From an uncultured Lachnospiraceae bacterium (lineage in GTDB: Bacteria > Bacillota > Clostridia > Lachnospirales > Lachnospiraceae): a DNA stretch of 64,000 nucleotides. Every line of letters begins with the position of its first letter. Position 1 is the stretch's first letter. The stretch spans positions 1 to 64,000 of the forward strand of contig CAMWUL010000011.1 of NCBI GenBank assembly GCA_947177445.1, read 5' to 3'. The position numbers and the translations under genes are program-made. A model generated the notes under the pieces. That model worked only from the letters and a program-made list of their open reading frames with translations. It was not told where the DNA came from and ran no database searches. Below, in pieces: positions 9,457 to 17,839 of the stretch.

Positions 9457-11001
9457 ATGAATAACAAACAGAATGAAAAATGGAACCCGGATGAGAATAC
9501 AAGGGAGTTCATGGCCAGAAAGGATCATTTTTTCCATGCATGCGGAGATTATCCCAATCGCATTTCGGGAGAATTACTCAGGCAGTATGAGATTCCCGCA
9601 CGCAGCGGTATGGTGGGCAGCTATGGTTCGCCCGCAGGCATTTCCCGCGCCTTTGCCGATATGGCATGGGTGGTAATGCTCTATGAGCAGGAGCTGATTC
9701 CCCTGGATACGGCGCAGAAGCTGTTGATTGCGCTGGAGGAAGCAAAGAATGACAGTACCTACTGGGGGGAGGACTGGCTGCGCAATTATTTTAATGGCGA
9801 CGAGCGGATTGCCAGCTCTGTGAACTTAGGCCGTACTTTGCAGGAGCCCATGTCCCGTATCCAGCTGCGCAATCGCAGCATAGAGTTTTTTGACGTGGCA
9901 TTGGATACCATGAGCTTTCTTCTGGATTATGCAAAGGAGAAGCGCGATCTGGTATTCGCTGCCCATACCCATATGTCCCAGGCGCAGCCCACCACCTACG
10001 GAGCATACCTGGCAGCCATTTTCGACGCTTTGCTGCGCGGTATGGAAGAGGTGGAAACCGGATACAGGCATACGAATATTTCCAGTGCCGGATGCGGTGC
10101 GCTGGAAGGTTCCGGCTGGCCGGTAGACCGCAAAATGGTGGCGGATCTTCTGGGCTTTGACGGAATTATAGGTTCCTCCTACGACTGCGAGGCGGGACAG
10201 GATTACGCCACCAGTCTGCTCTTTGGCCTGACCAGCATAGCCGTGGTTATGAGCCGGACTTCCATGGACCATGAGATCTGGGGGACGGATGAGATAGGGT
10301 ATTTCCGGGTGAACGGCTGCGTGGCGGGGCCGAGTTCTCTCATGCCCCAGAAGGCACATGCCGGAGGAGAACTGGAGAAGGTACGGTTTTATTCCAACGA
10401 TGTGATGAATGCCCTGCATCGTGCACTGCTGTCTCTCAAGGGAGAGCCCTATGAGGATATTCTGCCCATTTATCAGGCTTGGGGGGCTGCCGAGAGCGGT
10501 CTGTATCTTTCCATGTTAACATTCAGGCTGTTTCGGGCTTATCTGGAAAATATTCAATTTAACAAAGAACGCATGCTGAAAACGGCGGCCGAGGGCTACA
10601 GCTGCATGCCTGACATGGCTGTCTATCTGATTAAAAACCGGGGGCTGGCGGGAAGGCATGCCCACCGTATCTGCGCCACCACCACCTTCCTGGCCCGCAA
10701 AAAGGGAATTAAGGGCAATGAGATCACACCGGAACTGATGAATGAGGCGTTGGAGCTGAATCAGGATCCCTTGAGGGATTTGCTTACATTGGAAGAGATT
10801 CGGGAATGTCTTGATCCCGTAAAATCCATCCTGCGTCATAATAACATCGGCGATCCCCATCCAGATGAGGTTCTGCGTCAGATTGAGGAACGCCGCGGTC
10901 AGCTGGCGCAGTTTCGTGCGCGCCAGGAAGAGCGCAAAGCGAAATTAAAGCAGGGCGATGATCTGCTCAATGGCAGAATCAAAGCCATTCTTGAGGCGTA
11001 A
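9457..11001 (+). CDS. argininosuccinate lyase-like enzyme (fumarase/aspartase superfamily)
   Basis: A 514-residue protein with the superfamily signature loop near residues 289-300, here GPSSLMPQKAHAGG; true ArgH proteins read GSSIMPQKKNPD. The early TGGS-like loop is visible as 'GMVGSYGSPAGISRAF', and 'AHTHMSQAQPTTYGAYLAAI' carries the general acid/base histidine region. These enzymes cleave C-N bonds of succinyl compounds and release fumarate. The altered signature and the MmgE/PrpD neighbour argue against arginine synthesis and for another N-succinyl substrate, such as an aminopolycarboxylate. The length slightly exceeds ArgH (about 460) because of a charged C-terminal tail. AGGAGGAG precedes the ATG. 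Confidence 0.8.
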   Translation: MNNKQNEKWNPDENTREFMARKDHFFHACGDYPNRISGELLRQYEIPARSGMVGSYGSPAGISRAFADMAWVVMLYEQELIPLDTAQKLLIALEEAKNDSTYWGEDWLRNYFNGDERIASSVNLGRTLQEPMSRIQLRNRSIEFFDVALDTMSFLLDYAKEKRDLVFAAHTHMSQAQPTTYGAYLAAIFDALLRGMEEVETGYRHTNISSAGCGALEGSGWPVDRKMVADLLGFDGIIGSSYDCEAGQDYATSLLFGLTSIAVVMSRTSMDHEIWGTDEIGYFRVNGCVAGPSSLMPQKAHAGGELEKVRFYSNDVMNALHRALLSLKGEPYEDILPIYQAWGAAESGLYLSMLTFRLFRAYLENIQFNKERMLKTAAEGYSCMPDMAVYLIKNRGLAGRHAHRICATTTFLARKKGIKGNEITPELMNEALELNQDPLRDLLTLEEIRECLDPVKSILRHNNIGDPHPDEVLRQIEERRGQLAQFRARQEERKAKLKQGDDLLNGRIKAILEA

Positions 11002-11004
11002 GGG

Positions 11005-11730
11005 ATGGTATGGCAGTTTATGCTGTGTTTTCTGGTCATGGGCGGTGCGGCCATGGTGCAGAACCTGAGCGGGTTCGGGTTCGGGATTGTGGCCATGTCG
11101 CTGCTGCCCTACTGGATGCCCGGCTATTCCCTGAGCGCTTCCCTGACGACAGCCATGATGTGCGTCACGGCTGCCGCGGCGGCATTCAAAAGTTATCGTA
11201 TGATTCGGTGGAGACTGCTGCTGCCCCCGTTGCTTTCCTACCCTCTGGTCAATTACGCGGCGATTTCCCTGTCTTTCGCAAGTCCTGATATATTTCTGCA
11301 GCGTGCACTGGGCGTGTTTCTCATATCCTTGAGCTTGTATTTTCTCTTTCTGAAACGAAGAGTTAAGCTCAGGGCTTCTGTCAGCGCAGGACTGCTGGCG
11401 GGAGCGCTGGGAGCTGTCATGAACGGATTATTCTCCATGGGAGGCCCGCCCATTGTGCTGTATCTGTTATCGGCATCGTCGGATGAAGAACACTATCTGG
11501 CATCCGCTCAGGCGTATTTCTGTATGACGAACCTGTTCAGCCTGATCATAAGGCTGAGGGCGGCGGAGAAGAGCGACGGTATTCATTATTACCTCTTATC
11601 GTTGGCGGCAGTTCTGCTGTTTGGGTTTCTTGGACGAAAAATCAGAAGGAAACTGAACGGAGACAGCATTCGGAAAGGCGTATATTTTCTGATGATTATA
11701 AGTGGTCTGGTAATGTGCCTCAAGTCGTAA
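11005..11730 (+). CDS. TauE/SafE family membrane transporter
   Basis: A 241-residue, very hydrophobic protein with about seven membrane helices. It shows the family pattern of a duplicated glycine-rich half, for example 'MNGLFSMGGPPIVLYLL', which matches the TauE/SafE core. Members export sulfite, sulfoacetate or other small organic anions. The gene starts three bases after the lyase stop, so it is translationally coupled and may move a substrate or by-product of the pathway. A role as importer is also possible. Confidence 0.85.
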   Translation: MVWQFMLCFLVMGGAAMVQNLSGFGFGIVAMSLLPYWMPGYSLSASLTTAMMCVTAAAAAFKSYRMIRWRLLLPPLLSYPLVNYAAISLSFASPDIFLQRALGVFLISLSLYFLFLKRRVKLRASVSAGLLAGALGAVMNGLFSMGGPPIVLYLLSASSDEEHYLASAQAYFCMTNLFSLIIRLRAAEKSDGIHYYLLSLAAVLLFGFLGRKIRRKLNGDSIRKGVYFLMIISGLVMCLKS

Positions 11731-11741
11731 ACGAGGCACAT
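11713..11741 (+). terminator. hairpin at the end of the lyase/transporter operon
   Basis: ATGTGCCTC (11713-11721) pairs with GAGGCACAT (11733-11741), spanning the stop codon of the TauE/SafE gene. It lies in the short region between convergent genes. The poly-U run is poor. Confidence 0.5.
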
Positions 11742-11807
11742 ACCAGCGATCCACATTGTGTATCTTTTCTGTATTATGCAGGTCAGATAAAACAGAAACG
11801 GTTCTGA

Positions 11808-12749
11808 TCAATTTGCTTCGTGAAAGAATTTTCCTTCTGCAAGCTTCGAAAACAAATCCGAGGCCAGGCTGTCCCGGTTGATATGATATACATACTGGAT
11901 AAAACGGCTTTGATCATAACCGTAAAGCCCGTCGTATTCAGGAATGGGCAGGCTTGCCGGCCGGGAGAGCATGAACCTGTCGTTATCGTTTAACAGCCAG
12001 GCAATAGCCGCCACATCCCACAGTATCCGGGATACGGCAAGCCCGTTTTTCATGTAGCGGTCTATTTCTTCTTTTACACGGCCTACAAGGAAATCGCACA
12101 GGGGATTCTTCCCGCCCAGATGATGCTCCAGTTCGACATAGGGAACGGAAAAGCCGCTTACCACTCCCATGCAGGGGAGCTGAACCACGGGTGCGCCGCT
12201 CTTGAAGATTACTCTGGCAGCGGCCACGTCCTGATAAAGATTAAATTCCTTTGTATCGTGGTATTCCCGTCCATGTCCGCCCAGCCATACGATAACGATT
12301 CTTTCTGCAATATCCGGCTCCTGAAGCAGGGCGGAGGCTACATTGGTGATGGCGCCGATTGCCACCACATACAGAGGATTTTTGGCACTGTATTCTTTGG
12401 CCCGCTTTACCAGGTCTTCCGCCGCCGGAGAGGGTACCGGGGTATTCTCATCGGGAAGATAGCTTTCGGACCCCTTATAGGTTAAGGGAATAAACTCACG
12501 CCTGCCTGTCAGCTCCAGAAGACGATGGATCTCCTCATAGCTTTTCAGCATACCATCCCCGGGCGATTCTGAATGATGATTGTGAAACGGAGCCGCATAC
12601 AGCGCCTTCAGGTTCAGCTTTTCCGGTGATGCCAGAAGATAGGCAATGGCAAACTGGTCGTCGACCTCATTGAATGTGTCTGTATCCAGAACAAGGTCAG
12701 CCTTTGTACTTGGGACATTCAGGTTGTTAAGATACTGTGCTGCATTCAT
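11808..12749 (-). CDS. nucleoside hydrolase (IunH-like)
   Basis: A 313-residue enzyme of the inosine/uridine-preferring nucleoside hydrolase superfamily. The calcium-binding aspartate cluster is present at residues 22-31 as DTDTFNEVDD, a variant of the classic DPGxDDAxA that occurs in one family branch. 'VVAIGAITNVASALLQEPDI' is the conserved central segment. The enzyme would cleave the N-glycosidic bond of nucleosides to base and ribose, or a related N-riboside. I chose the ATG at 12749 because AAGGAGG lies eight bases upstream; an upstream start at 12794 lacks one. It is convergent to the transporter at 11005 and divergent from the AraC gene at 12955, which may control it. Confidence 0.88.
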   Translation of the reverse strand: MNAAQYLNNLNVPSTKADLVLDTDTFNEVDDQFAIAYLLASPEKLNLKALYAAPFHNHHSESPGDGMLKSYEEIHRLLELTGRREFIPLTYKGSESYLPDENTPVPSPAAEDLVKRAKEYSAKNPLYVVAIGAITNVASALLQEPDIAERIVIVWLGGHGREYHDTKEFNLYQDVAAARVIFKSGAPVVQLPCMGVVSGFSVPYVELEHHLGGKNPLCDFLVGRVKEEIDRYMKNGLAVSRILWDVAAIAWLLNDNDRFMLSRPASLPIPEYDGLYGYDQSRFIQYVYHINRDSLASDLFSKLAEGKFFHEAN

Positions 12750-12954
12750 GCTTTCAGCCTCCTTTTTAAATGATGATTTGAGAGATCCCTGCATCAGAAT
12801 TATGATCGCAGGATTTGCAAAGCGGTTTTGATGTGAAAAGTATACAGGAAAATGGGATTGCGCGGAAGAGCTGAATGGGTCAATTTTTTGGATAAATAGG
12901 CTGCAAAGCGGATTTTTTCAGGACGCGGCAAAATAGACTGAAAGAAAGAGGAAC

Positions 12955-13767
12955 ATGACAAAACTTATTTTTTGCAATAAAGAATATCGGGCACAGGATT
13001 CTTTCATTGCGCCGCACTGCCATAATTGCAGCGAAATTGTATTCTATGGGAATACGGCGCATGGAGAGACGGACATTGACGGAATCAAATATGAGCTCCC
13101 TCCGATGGGGACTGCCCTGATCCGACGGGGCGTCTTTCACAGTGAAAAACATCTGGAGGGGACGGATGTCATATTTTTGGGATTTGAATCCTCCGTACCC
13201 TTACCGGCCGGTGTCTGGGAGGATATGGCTCATGTGAAGCCCCTGTTTTATCAGATTGCGGAAGAGGTCAGAAACCAGGAATGGGGATATGACAGAATTA
13301 TTTCCCTTAAAATTCAGGAAATTCTCGCATATATTGAGCGCAGAAAAAGTGGAGCCGGCAGGAATGTTAAGGATCTGGCCTATTGTAAAAGATACATTGA
13401 GGAAAACTATATGCGGAATATATCGGTCAGTGAACTGGCTGAAATGACCTGTTACAGCAGGGACCGTTTCCGCCATCTGTTCGCGGAGGAATTCGGAATT
13501 TTCCCGCAGAATTATCTGATTTCCGTTCGTCTGGAAAATGCCGGAAGACTGCTGCGCACAACGAAGCTTGGCTGCGCGGACATCGCACAGATGTGCGGAT
13601 TCTCGGACAGCGGACAGATGGCAAAAATGATCCGAAAAAAATATGGCAGAAGCCCGAAGGAATTGCGGACGGCACAGAAAGAAGAGCCTGCCTCCAGTTT
13701 TGCGGAAATTGCCTTTAAGTCATCAACTTTCGACTCAATGACGTTTTCTCCAAGCAACGCAAGTTAA
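12955..13767 (+). CDS. AraC family transcriptional regulator with cupin sensor
   Basis: A 270-residue soluble regulator. The N-terminal part is a cupin-type ligand pocket beginning 'YRAQDSFIAPHCHNCSEIVF' with clustered histidines. The C-terminal AraC DNA-binding domain covers about residues 140-240 and includes 'ISVSELAEMTCYSRDRFRHL' and 'CADIAQMCGFSDSGQMAKMI'. It is divergent from the nucleoside hydrolase gene across about 205 bases, the usual placing for a local activator. AAAGAGG precedes the start. Confidence 0.88.
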   Translation: MTKLIFCNKEYRAQDSFIAPHCHNCSEIVFYGNTAHGETDIDGIKYELPPMGTALIRRGVFHSEKHLEGTDVIFLGFESSVPLPAGVWEDMAHVKPLFYQIAEEVRNQEWGYDRIISLKIQEILAYIERRKSGAGRNVKDLAYCKRYIEENYMRNISVSELAEMTCYSRDRFRHLFAEEFGIFPQNYLISVRLENAGRLLRTTKLGCADIAQMCGFSDSGQMAKMIRKKYGRSPKELRTAQKEEPASSFAEIAFKSSTFDSMTFSPSNAS

Positions 13768-13961
13768 CATTGTCTCCTTTTCCATAGGTTTGTCGAAACA
13801 GATCAAGATGAATAGTTATACAATTTGTAATCAGGAATAGAGCGCAATGCCCTTTGTCTTTGTGGTAAATGGGGAGTGGAAGTGATATAATCATATTTAC
13901 AAGAGACTTTATGGTTGCAGCAAGTAAAAAATAACCTTCAGAATGTATAAGGGAGAGATTT

Positions 13962-14585
13962 ATGCATAATATAGCTGAATTACCCCCATGGGATAGAATG
14001 TTAAAAACAATTGTATGGGAGCAGTTAGGAGAAATAGAAGGAAAAAGAATTCTGGATTTTGGAAGTGGTGAAGGAATAACGGCGAATCATTTTGCAAACA
14101 AAATGCAGTTGCAGCAGTAGAGCCTTCAAAAGAAATGCTTAGTAATAGATGGGATGATTATGAGTATAAGCAAATGGTGGGAGATGTTTCAAAACTTTCG
14201 GAGTTTGAAAATGAGTATTTTGACCTGATAATTTGTCATAATGTCTTAGCTGAAACATAATCGTGCGGGTCGTGTTATGCAGATGGCAGTCCTTCTTGAT
14301 GACATAATAAGAGCGAATGATTTATTAGATGGAAAAGACGGTATATCTTCACAATTTGGAGCAATCAGATATTATGAAGATGAGCAGATTGCGAAGTGGA
14401 ATAAAAGATTAAGACCTATAGAAGTATTTGGCATTCGTACTTTCTGGCATTTGCAGCAAAATCAGGAAAAGCATGGGACGGAGGAGTGGCAGACACAAAT
14501 GATGCAGCTTGAAATGAGAGTGTCAAAAATGGATGAATATAGAAAAATAGCTCTTTTTCATCATTTGCTTTTTATAAAAGAATGA
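13962..14585 (+). pseudogene. class I SAM-dependent methyltransferase, frameshifted and deleted
   Basis: Three frames are needed to read one methyltransferase. The first, from ATG 13962 (ribosome site GGGAGAG), has motif I ILDFGSGEG and stops at 14118-14120. The second continues from about 14098 with 'AVAAVEPSKEMLSNRW' and 'FDLIICHNVLAE' and stops at 14258-14260. The third, from about 14250, holds the C-terminal 'HNRAGRVMQMAVLLDD' and ends at 14585. A frameshift and an internal loss of the motif IV-VI region have therefore inactivated it. The DNA is AT-rich relative to the surroundings. Confidence 0.8.
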
Positions 14586-14656
14586 AAACTTCTGGCGATC
14601 AACAAATTAAGCTTTTTTGAAAAGTGCAAAACAGTTTTGGGGAATGGAGGCTTGAT

Positions 14657-14746
14657 ATGAACCTGACAAATTTTTTAAAACAGACCGATGCCCTTACGGC
14701 GCAATGTTCGACAGAGCAGCTTATGACTTTTATTCATGAAATTTAA
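14657..14746 (+). pseudogene. short truncated ORF (29 codons)
   Basis: ATG 14657 follows a perfect GGAGG and opens a 29-residue reading frame (begins MNLTNFLKQTDALTAQ). It looks like the first residues of a larger helical protein cut short by TAA. I do not recognise a family. It may be a decayed gene or a small peptide gene just upstream of the AviRa-like promoter. Confidence 0.35.
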
Positions 14747-14786
14747 CACTTTTCACGGGACGCAATAAAGTACGAAAAAGAGTATA

Positions 14787-14815
14787 TTGTAATGAAAAGT
14801 AATCTATTGTATAAT
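14787..14815 (+). promoter_or_regulatory. sigma-A promoter for the aviRa/aviRb-like operon
   Basis: TTGTAA at 14787-14792 and TATAAT at 14810-14815 are separated by 17 bases. Transcription would start near 14822. The promoter overlaps a possible upstream ATG at 14792, which rules that codon out as the start of the next gene. Confidence 0.65.
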
Positions 14816-14863
14816 GACAGCTGCAATACTCCTTTGAACTTACAAAGGCCGCGGAGTGAGTGT

Positions 14864-15589
14864 ATGGTATACAAATATAGTGAAAAAAAGAATTTTGAAG
14901 ATCTGGCCAGTGGAAGAGTCATAGCTCAAAGATCCGGACACCCCAATTTTCCTGTAAGGCTGGCACAGGAAATATTCAGCAGATGCTTATCTCGACTGGA
15001 TAACCCTGATCAAATATGTATTTATGATCCCTGCTGTGGAGGCGGTTATTTGCTCACGGTCCTTGGCTTTTTGAATTTTGAGAGAATAAACACGATTGTG
15101 GCTTCTGATATAAGCGATGAGGCGATACGGCTTGCCGGCGAGAATTTATCGCTGCTTGATAAAGACGGGCTTCAAAAGCGTATTCGGCAATTAAATCATT
15201 TGCTGTCATTACATAATAAAATTTCGCACATGGAAGCATTAAATAGTGCAAATAATTTATTAAATATATTGACAAACTCAAGACATGAAATCGAACACAT
15301 AGTATTTAAAACAGATATTTTATCAAATTGTCCATTGGATAACCGGAATTTTAAAGCAGATATCATAATGACTGATGTTCCTTACGGGAATCTTGTCGAG
15401 TGGCAGAACAGGGATCAGGATAATGTCAATTTGCTGGATCAGCTTTTACCGGCAGCAAAGGAAAATACTGTGGTTGCCATATGCTCGGACAAGTCACAGA
15501 GGTTTCAGTCGGATCATTTCCAAAGGGTGGAAAAGCAAGTAATTGGTAAACGCTTATTTCAAATATTCAGATTAGCGCAGCTCAGATAA
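14864..15589 (+). CDS. aviRa: AviRa-like 23S rRNA (guanine) methyltransferase
   Basis: A 241-residue Rossmann-fold methyltransferase that resembles the avilamycin-resistance enzyme AviRa. The match is in the N-terminal 'YSEKKNFEDLASGRVI' and 'HPNFPVRLAQEIFSRCL' segments, the SAM-binding motif DPCCGGGYLL (about 55-64) and the catalytic-region TDVPYG (170-175). In the producer Streptomyces viridochromogenes, AviRa methylates a guanine in domain V of 23S rRNA (G2535) and protects against orthosomycins. The ATG at 14864 has GGAG seven bases upstream and sits downstream of the promoter. The next gene is a SpoU-type methyltransferase like AviRb, which strengthens the call. Substrate and resistance in this host are inferred. 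Confidence 0.8.
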   Translation: MVYKYSEKKNFEDLASGRVIAQRSGHPNFPVRLAQEIFSRCLSRLDNPDQICIYDPCCGGGYLLTVLGFLNFERINTIVASDISDEAIRLAGENLSLLDKDGLQKRIRQLNHLLSLHNKISHMEALNSANNLLNILTNSRHEIEHIVFKTDILSNCPLDNRNFKADIIMTDVPYGNLVEWQNRDQDNVNLLDQLLPAAKENTVVAICSDKSQRFQSDHFQRVEKQVIGKRLFQIFRLAQLR

Positions 15590-15611
15590 GCAAAATGAAA
15601 AGAGTGAAAAG

Positions 15612-16442
15612 ATGAAGGAAACAAAAATATTCAGTAAAAACAGCACCTTTCAAAAATTTGAGGTGCTGAAAACAAATCGAAATAAACGTTACAGATACAA
15701 TGAATTTCTGGTTGAAGGCGTCCGCAGCCTTAACGAGGCGGTAAAGAATAACTGGAAAATCAAATCCTTTCTTTATGATAAAAGCGACCTTTCCGATTGG
15801 GCGCAGGGTATGATAAAAAGAGTAAATACCGATGTCAATTTTTGTCTGACTCCAGACCTGATGAAAGAGCTGAGCGGAAAAGAGGATACCTCAGAATTGA
15901 TGGCCATAATTGAAATGCGGGAGGATAAGCTGGATCAAGTGATCCTTTCCCCCAAACCCTTTATTGTGTTGTTTGACCGTCCTTCAAACAAGGGGAATCT
16001 GGGTACTATGATACGCTCGTGTGATGCGCTGGGAGCGGATATGCTCATTATTACCGGTCACTCGGTAGATTTGTATGATACGGATGTTGTCGTTTCGGCA
16101 ATGGGTTCTTTTTTTAATCTGCCTGTTATCAGGATTTCCGATAATAAAGCATTATTTGAATATATTGACAGGCTGAGAAACAAATATCCCGATTTTGTTA
16201 CAATAGGAACTACGGCGCACAAAGAATATCCCATTTATTCTGCAAATCTGACGTCTCCCCTTATGTTGATGATGGGAAATGAAACGATGGGATTAAACAA
16301 GGCATTTAAGGAGTATTGCGACCTGCTCTGTACAATTCCAATGTCTGAAAAATCCTATGCCACATCGTTTAATGTAAGCTGTGCCGCTTCAATATTGATG
16401 TATGAAATTACAAGGCAAAGGGGAATGAATGAAATGAGATGA
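15612..16442 (+). CDS. aviRb: AviRb-like SpoU/TrmH family 23S rRNA 2'-O-methyltransferase
   Basis: A 276-residue SPOUT methyltransferase. An N-terminal SpoU substrate-binding domain ('FLVEGVRSLNEAV') precedes the knotted catalytic domain. All three SpoU motifs are visible: motif 1 NKGNLGTMIRSCDALG (126-141), motif 2 MGNETMGL (221-228), and motif 3 with 'ATSFNVSCAASILMYE' (250-265). AviRb in the avilamycin producer methylates the ribose of U2479. Placement 22 bases after the AviRa-like gene mirrors the producer's resistance pair. Alone, this protein could also be called a generic TrmH/RlmB-type enzyme; the pairing makes AviRb the better guess. Confidence 0.78.
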   Translation: MKETKIFSKNSTFQKFEVLKTNRNKRYRYNEFLVEGVRSLNEAVKNNWKIKSFLYDKSDLSDWAQGMIKRVNTDVNFCLTPDLMKELSGKEDTSELMAIIEMREDKLDQVILSPKPFIVLFDRPSNKGNLGTMIRSCDALGADMLIITGHSVDLYDTDVVVSAMGSFFNLPVIRISDNKALFEYIDRLRNKYPDFVTIGTTAHKEYPIYSANLTSPLMLMMGNETMGLNKAFKEYCDLLCTIPMSEKSYATSFNVSCAASILMYEITRQRGMNEMR

Positions 16443-16673
16443 ATGCCAATCAAAAGCTATGTTAAACCCAATGGCTATATTGGAAGCGGTATGCTCGTTA
16501 CTTTTCACGGGTAGGGGCTGGCGGGGTGAGGTTTGCCATGATACACCAGCGCATACAACGATGTGCGGCTGGAGGCTGATTACAGGAGCAGGAACGCGCT
16601 GCTGTGTGACCTTACCTTCTGGACGGTTGAGTTTTTGTATCTGGTTGAAAATGCGTAAGGGGAGGGGAAGCCT
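16443..16673. other. degenerate spacer with a coding-like fragment
   Basis: Between the AviRb-like and GNAT genes no full gene is visible. An open frame at 16542-16658 (38 codons, containing NDVRLEADYRSRNALL) has natural-looking composition and could be the tail of a lost gene. I cannot name its family, and no start codon or ribosome site belongs to it. Confidence 0.3.
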
Positions 16674-17177
16674 ATGAGTAAAATCAGCATTGTACCTATG
16701 GTCACTGAGGAGGATATGCAGGGCAAAGGCTATGTCCATTGGAAGGCCTGGCATGAAACCTACACCGGGCTGGTGGACCCTGCTTATTTGGAAAAAATGA
16801 CGCTTGAAAAGTGCATTGATATAGCACAACGCTGGCCGCAGAATCTGATGGTTGCAAAGGATGGTGACAAGGTTGTCGGTTTTGTCGGTTACGGTGCATA
16901 TCGAGACGAGACCCTTGCCGATTGCGGCGAGGTATATGCTGTCTATGTACTTGCGGATTACCATGGTCAGAAGGTCGGCTGCAGGCTGATGAACGCGGCT
17001 TTTGAAAAGCTTGCGGATTATAAGCGGATTGCTGTCTGGGTGCTGAAGGGCAACGATAAGGCAATTCGGTTTTATGAAAGATACGGTTTCCGCTTCGATG
17101 GTACGGAGAGCGAAATCGAACTTGGCACTCCGAATACGGAAATCCGGATGGTTTATGATAAACATGGGTTAGTATGA
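16674..17177 (+). CDS. GNAT family N-acetyltransferase
   Basis: A 167-residue single-domain acetyltransferase. The acetyl-CoA-binding motif A is seen in 'VYAVYVLADYHGQKVGCRLM' (the Q/RxxGxG/A loop as QKVGCR). Motif B, 'AVWVLKGNDKAIRFYERYGF', is typical of the RimI-like branch. It would acetylate an amine on a small molecule or protein terminus; the substrate is unknown. GGGGAGGGG precedes the start. Confidence 0.88.
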   Translation: MSKISIVPMVTEEDMQGKGYVHWKAWHETYTGLVDPAYLEKMTLEKCIDIAQRWPQNLMVAKDGDKVVGFVGYGAYRDETLADCGEVYAVYVLADYHGQKVGCRLMNAAFEKLADYKRIAVWVLKGNDKAIRFYERYGFRFDGTESEIELGTPNTEIRMVYDKHGLV

Positions 17178-17232
17178 TAGTGTTTGAAATGAAATAGGCC
17201 AGAGCGGATTTTAAATAAGAAAGGATACGGAT

Positions 17233-17460
17233 ATGTCGGATATAAATTATGAAATAAAAGAGGAATTGGGAGTGCTTTCCAAAAGCGCGAAAGGCTGGAC
17301 AAAAGAACTGAATCTTGTTTCCTGGAATGGGGCGCCGGCCAAGTATGACATAAGAGACTGGGCGCCAAATCATGAAAAGATGGGAAAGGGTATTACCTTA
17401 ACAGAAGAGGAGGCAGAGGCGTTATACAGGATTTTGGCCAGGCAGTTTGAAAGGCAGTGA
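17233..17460 (+). CDS. YdbC/PC4-like single-stranded DNA-binding protein
   Basis: A 75-residue protein of the YdbC family, the bacterial relatives of the transcription coactivator PC4. The pattern includes 'KGWTKELNLVSWNGAPAKYD', 'IRDWAPNHEKMGKGITL' and a C-terminal helix 'EEEAEALYRILARQ'. Family members bind single-stranded DNA as homodimers. The size matches the family. AAGAAAGG lies upstream of the start. Confidence 0.88.
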   Translation: MSDINYEIKEELGVLSKSAKGWTKELNLVSWNGAPAKYDIRDWAPNHEKMGKGITLTEEEAEALYRILARQFERQ

Positions 17461-17473
17461 GGATCCTTTGTGC

Positions 17474-17501
17474 GGTTGGACGCTCCCTGGAGCATCCAAC
17501 C
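17474..17501. terminator. strong hairpin between convergent genes
   Basis: GGTTGGACGCTCC (17474-17486) pairs with GGAGCATCCAACC (17489-17501), with one mismatch and a two-base loop. It lies between the YdbC gene and the convergent ABC operon. No poly-U run follows on either strand, so it may be a repeat or a Rho-type stop. Confidence 0.5.
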
Positions 17502-17548
17502 GGACTCCCACATTTGCAAAACCGCGTTTACGCGCTTCTGCGTCTGCC

Positions 17549-17839
17549 TTAAGTGAAATAGGTGTTAAGCATCAGTGCCAGGAATATGATACCTGCCACA
17601 GCATAAAGGCCGTTCACAATCAGGCAGAGCTTCATTAAGTAGTTCTTAGCCTTTGCCCAGCCATAAGAAAGGCCGGTAAATAATCCGCTGAATATCATAA
17701 ATGATGCATAGCAGGCGATCATGATTTCCGCCACAGGCGATTCCAGTGCCCAGTCATACTGCCTCAGCAGGAGGATTGTCCAGGGCACAAAAAGCATAAA
17801 TGTACTTACAGCAGTTAAGATTTTGTTTTTCATAATCAT
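17549..17839 (-). CDS. small membrane protein at the end of the LanFEG-like operon
   Basis: A 96-residue protein with three predicted membrane helices and a short lysine-containing loop. Its start overlaps the end of the upstream permease gene (ATGA-type overlap at 17836-17839), so it is translated with the transporter. I do not recognise a family. Position suggests an accessory or immunity-like subunit of the peptide-resistance transporter. Confidence 0.7.
   Translation of the reverse strand: MIMKNKILTAVSTFMLFVPWTILLLRQYDWALESPVAEIMIACYASFMIFSGLFTGLSYGWAKAKNYLMKLCLIVNGLYAVAGIIFLALMLNTYFT

Noticed and set aside
7897..9537. 546-codon open frame on the minus strand
   Set aside because: It lies fully antisense to the MmgE/PrpD gene, has no ribosome site and no recognisable domain, and is rich in His/Gln/Arg as expected from a shadow frame.
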